A stretch of DNA of 64,000 bases from Chrysaora quinquecirrha (lineage: Eukaryota > Cnidaria > Scyphozoa > Semaeostomeae > Pelagiidae). The translations under genes were made by a program, and so were the position numbers. Below, in pieces: positions 63,780 through 64,000 of this stretch. The DNA lies in assembly GCA_014526335.1 (NCBI GenBank), contig JACTAT010000355.1:126599-190598 (forward strand), in the 5' to 3' direction. Positions within the stretch are counted from its first letter, which is position 1, and every line of letters begins with the position of its first letter. The notes under the pieces are model-generated. The model ran no database searches, was not told where the DNA came from, and was given only the letters and a program-made list of their open reading frames with translations.

Positions 63780-64000
63780 CATTAATCAACTCTCTACTGG
63801 TGTTACACGTATCCATGTTGCTTCTACACTGTTGCAGATTGTCCACTGCACGGACCAGCCTCCTCTGTACTCAATGTTATCCCCCACAGATATCATGTTC
63901 GCCTTCCACTGTACTGAATATAGCTTCCGCTGTACTTCTGGCATCCCCCCCCCCCCCACAAGCATCATGTCATCTCTGTGCCTCCCCTCTACTGATGCTA
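63780..64000 (-). repeat. Degenerate ~23-base minisatellite at window end
   Basis: Units such as CCTCCTCTGTACTCAATGTTA, CCTTCCACTGTACTGAATATA and CTTCCGCTGTACTTCTGGCATC, with a C-run. It resembles a diverged arm of the foldback family and continues out of the window. Confidence 0.5.

Noticed and set aside
1..64000. CRISPR arrays, bacterial operons or rRNA genes
   Set aside because: No regularly spaced direct repeats with unique spacers, no operon-like gene packing and no rRNA motifs. The window is spliced animal DNA.

Overview
This window is nuclear DNA of an animal. It has GT-AG spliced exons with correct phases, an axonemal dynein heavy chain (so cilia or flagella), an ankyrin-repeat gene and a very dense load of metazoan mobile elements: Ty3/Gypsy LTR elements, a DIRS-type tyrosine-recombinase element, several CR1/Jockey-like LINEs, a THAP-bearing TTAA element, MITEs, foldbacks and SINE-like heads. 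The AT-rich base composition and repeat style (LINE tails ending in ATG repeats, MITEs ending in G-runs plus TACTT, GGCGTTTA minisatellites) look most like a cnidarian, perhaps an anthozoan. That assignment is an impression from repeat families, not proof. No bacterial operon, rRNA or CRISPR array is present.

Host genes: (1) an ankyrin-repeat gene on the + strand, seen as four phase-0 exons at 13843-13941, 50633-50686, 54954-54995 and a terminal exon at 58271-58297. Their translation runs smoothly from one repeat into the next and to a stop. (2) The C-terminal third of AAA6 through the C-terminal domain of an axonemal dynein heavy chain, eleven exons between 20746 and 28264, reading frame intact. 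Its upstream exons and last exon are not in the window. Two runs of exactly 500 N (20088-20587 and 38890-39389) bound the 18.3-kb contig that holds the dynein exons. The ankyrin gene continues on both sides of that contig, so it is either a truly nested, truncated dynein copy or a contig placed wrongly by scaffolding.

Layout: 1-3.2 kb LINE remnant plus small MITE; 5.06-6.22 kb Kolobok-like TTAA element with THAP ORF; 6.25-8.0 kb LINE; 8.57-9.07 kb MULE-like MITE; 10.26-12.25 kb second copy of the first LINE block, split by a MITE; 13.07-13.74 kb Harbinger-like MITE just before the first ankyrin exon; 14.86-18.85 kb LINE remnant split by LTR element A (minus strand); 19.2-20.1 kb LINE ORF1; 20.6-38.9 kb dynein contig, carrying intronic or downstream MITEs, an AAACCC-rich 3.5-kb TIR element and a decayed DIRS element; 39.4-43.3 kb LTR element B (same family as A, minus strand) abutting LTR element C (+ strand, 43.3-47.6 kb); 48.2-49.7 kb repeats and a LINE; 50.8-51.45 kb a decayed HUH/Rep-like endonuclease gene in an ankyrin intron; 55.3-57.7 kb a large TTAA foldback with a nested insertion; 58.6-64 kb a LINE fragment, minisatellites and a hAT-like MITE.

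The most notable items are the HUH/Rep-like mobile gene remnant, the THAP element that joins the 5' ends of two convergent genes, the foldback element whose second arm preserves the empty site of a nested insertion, and the conflict between the ankyrin and dynein genes.
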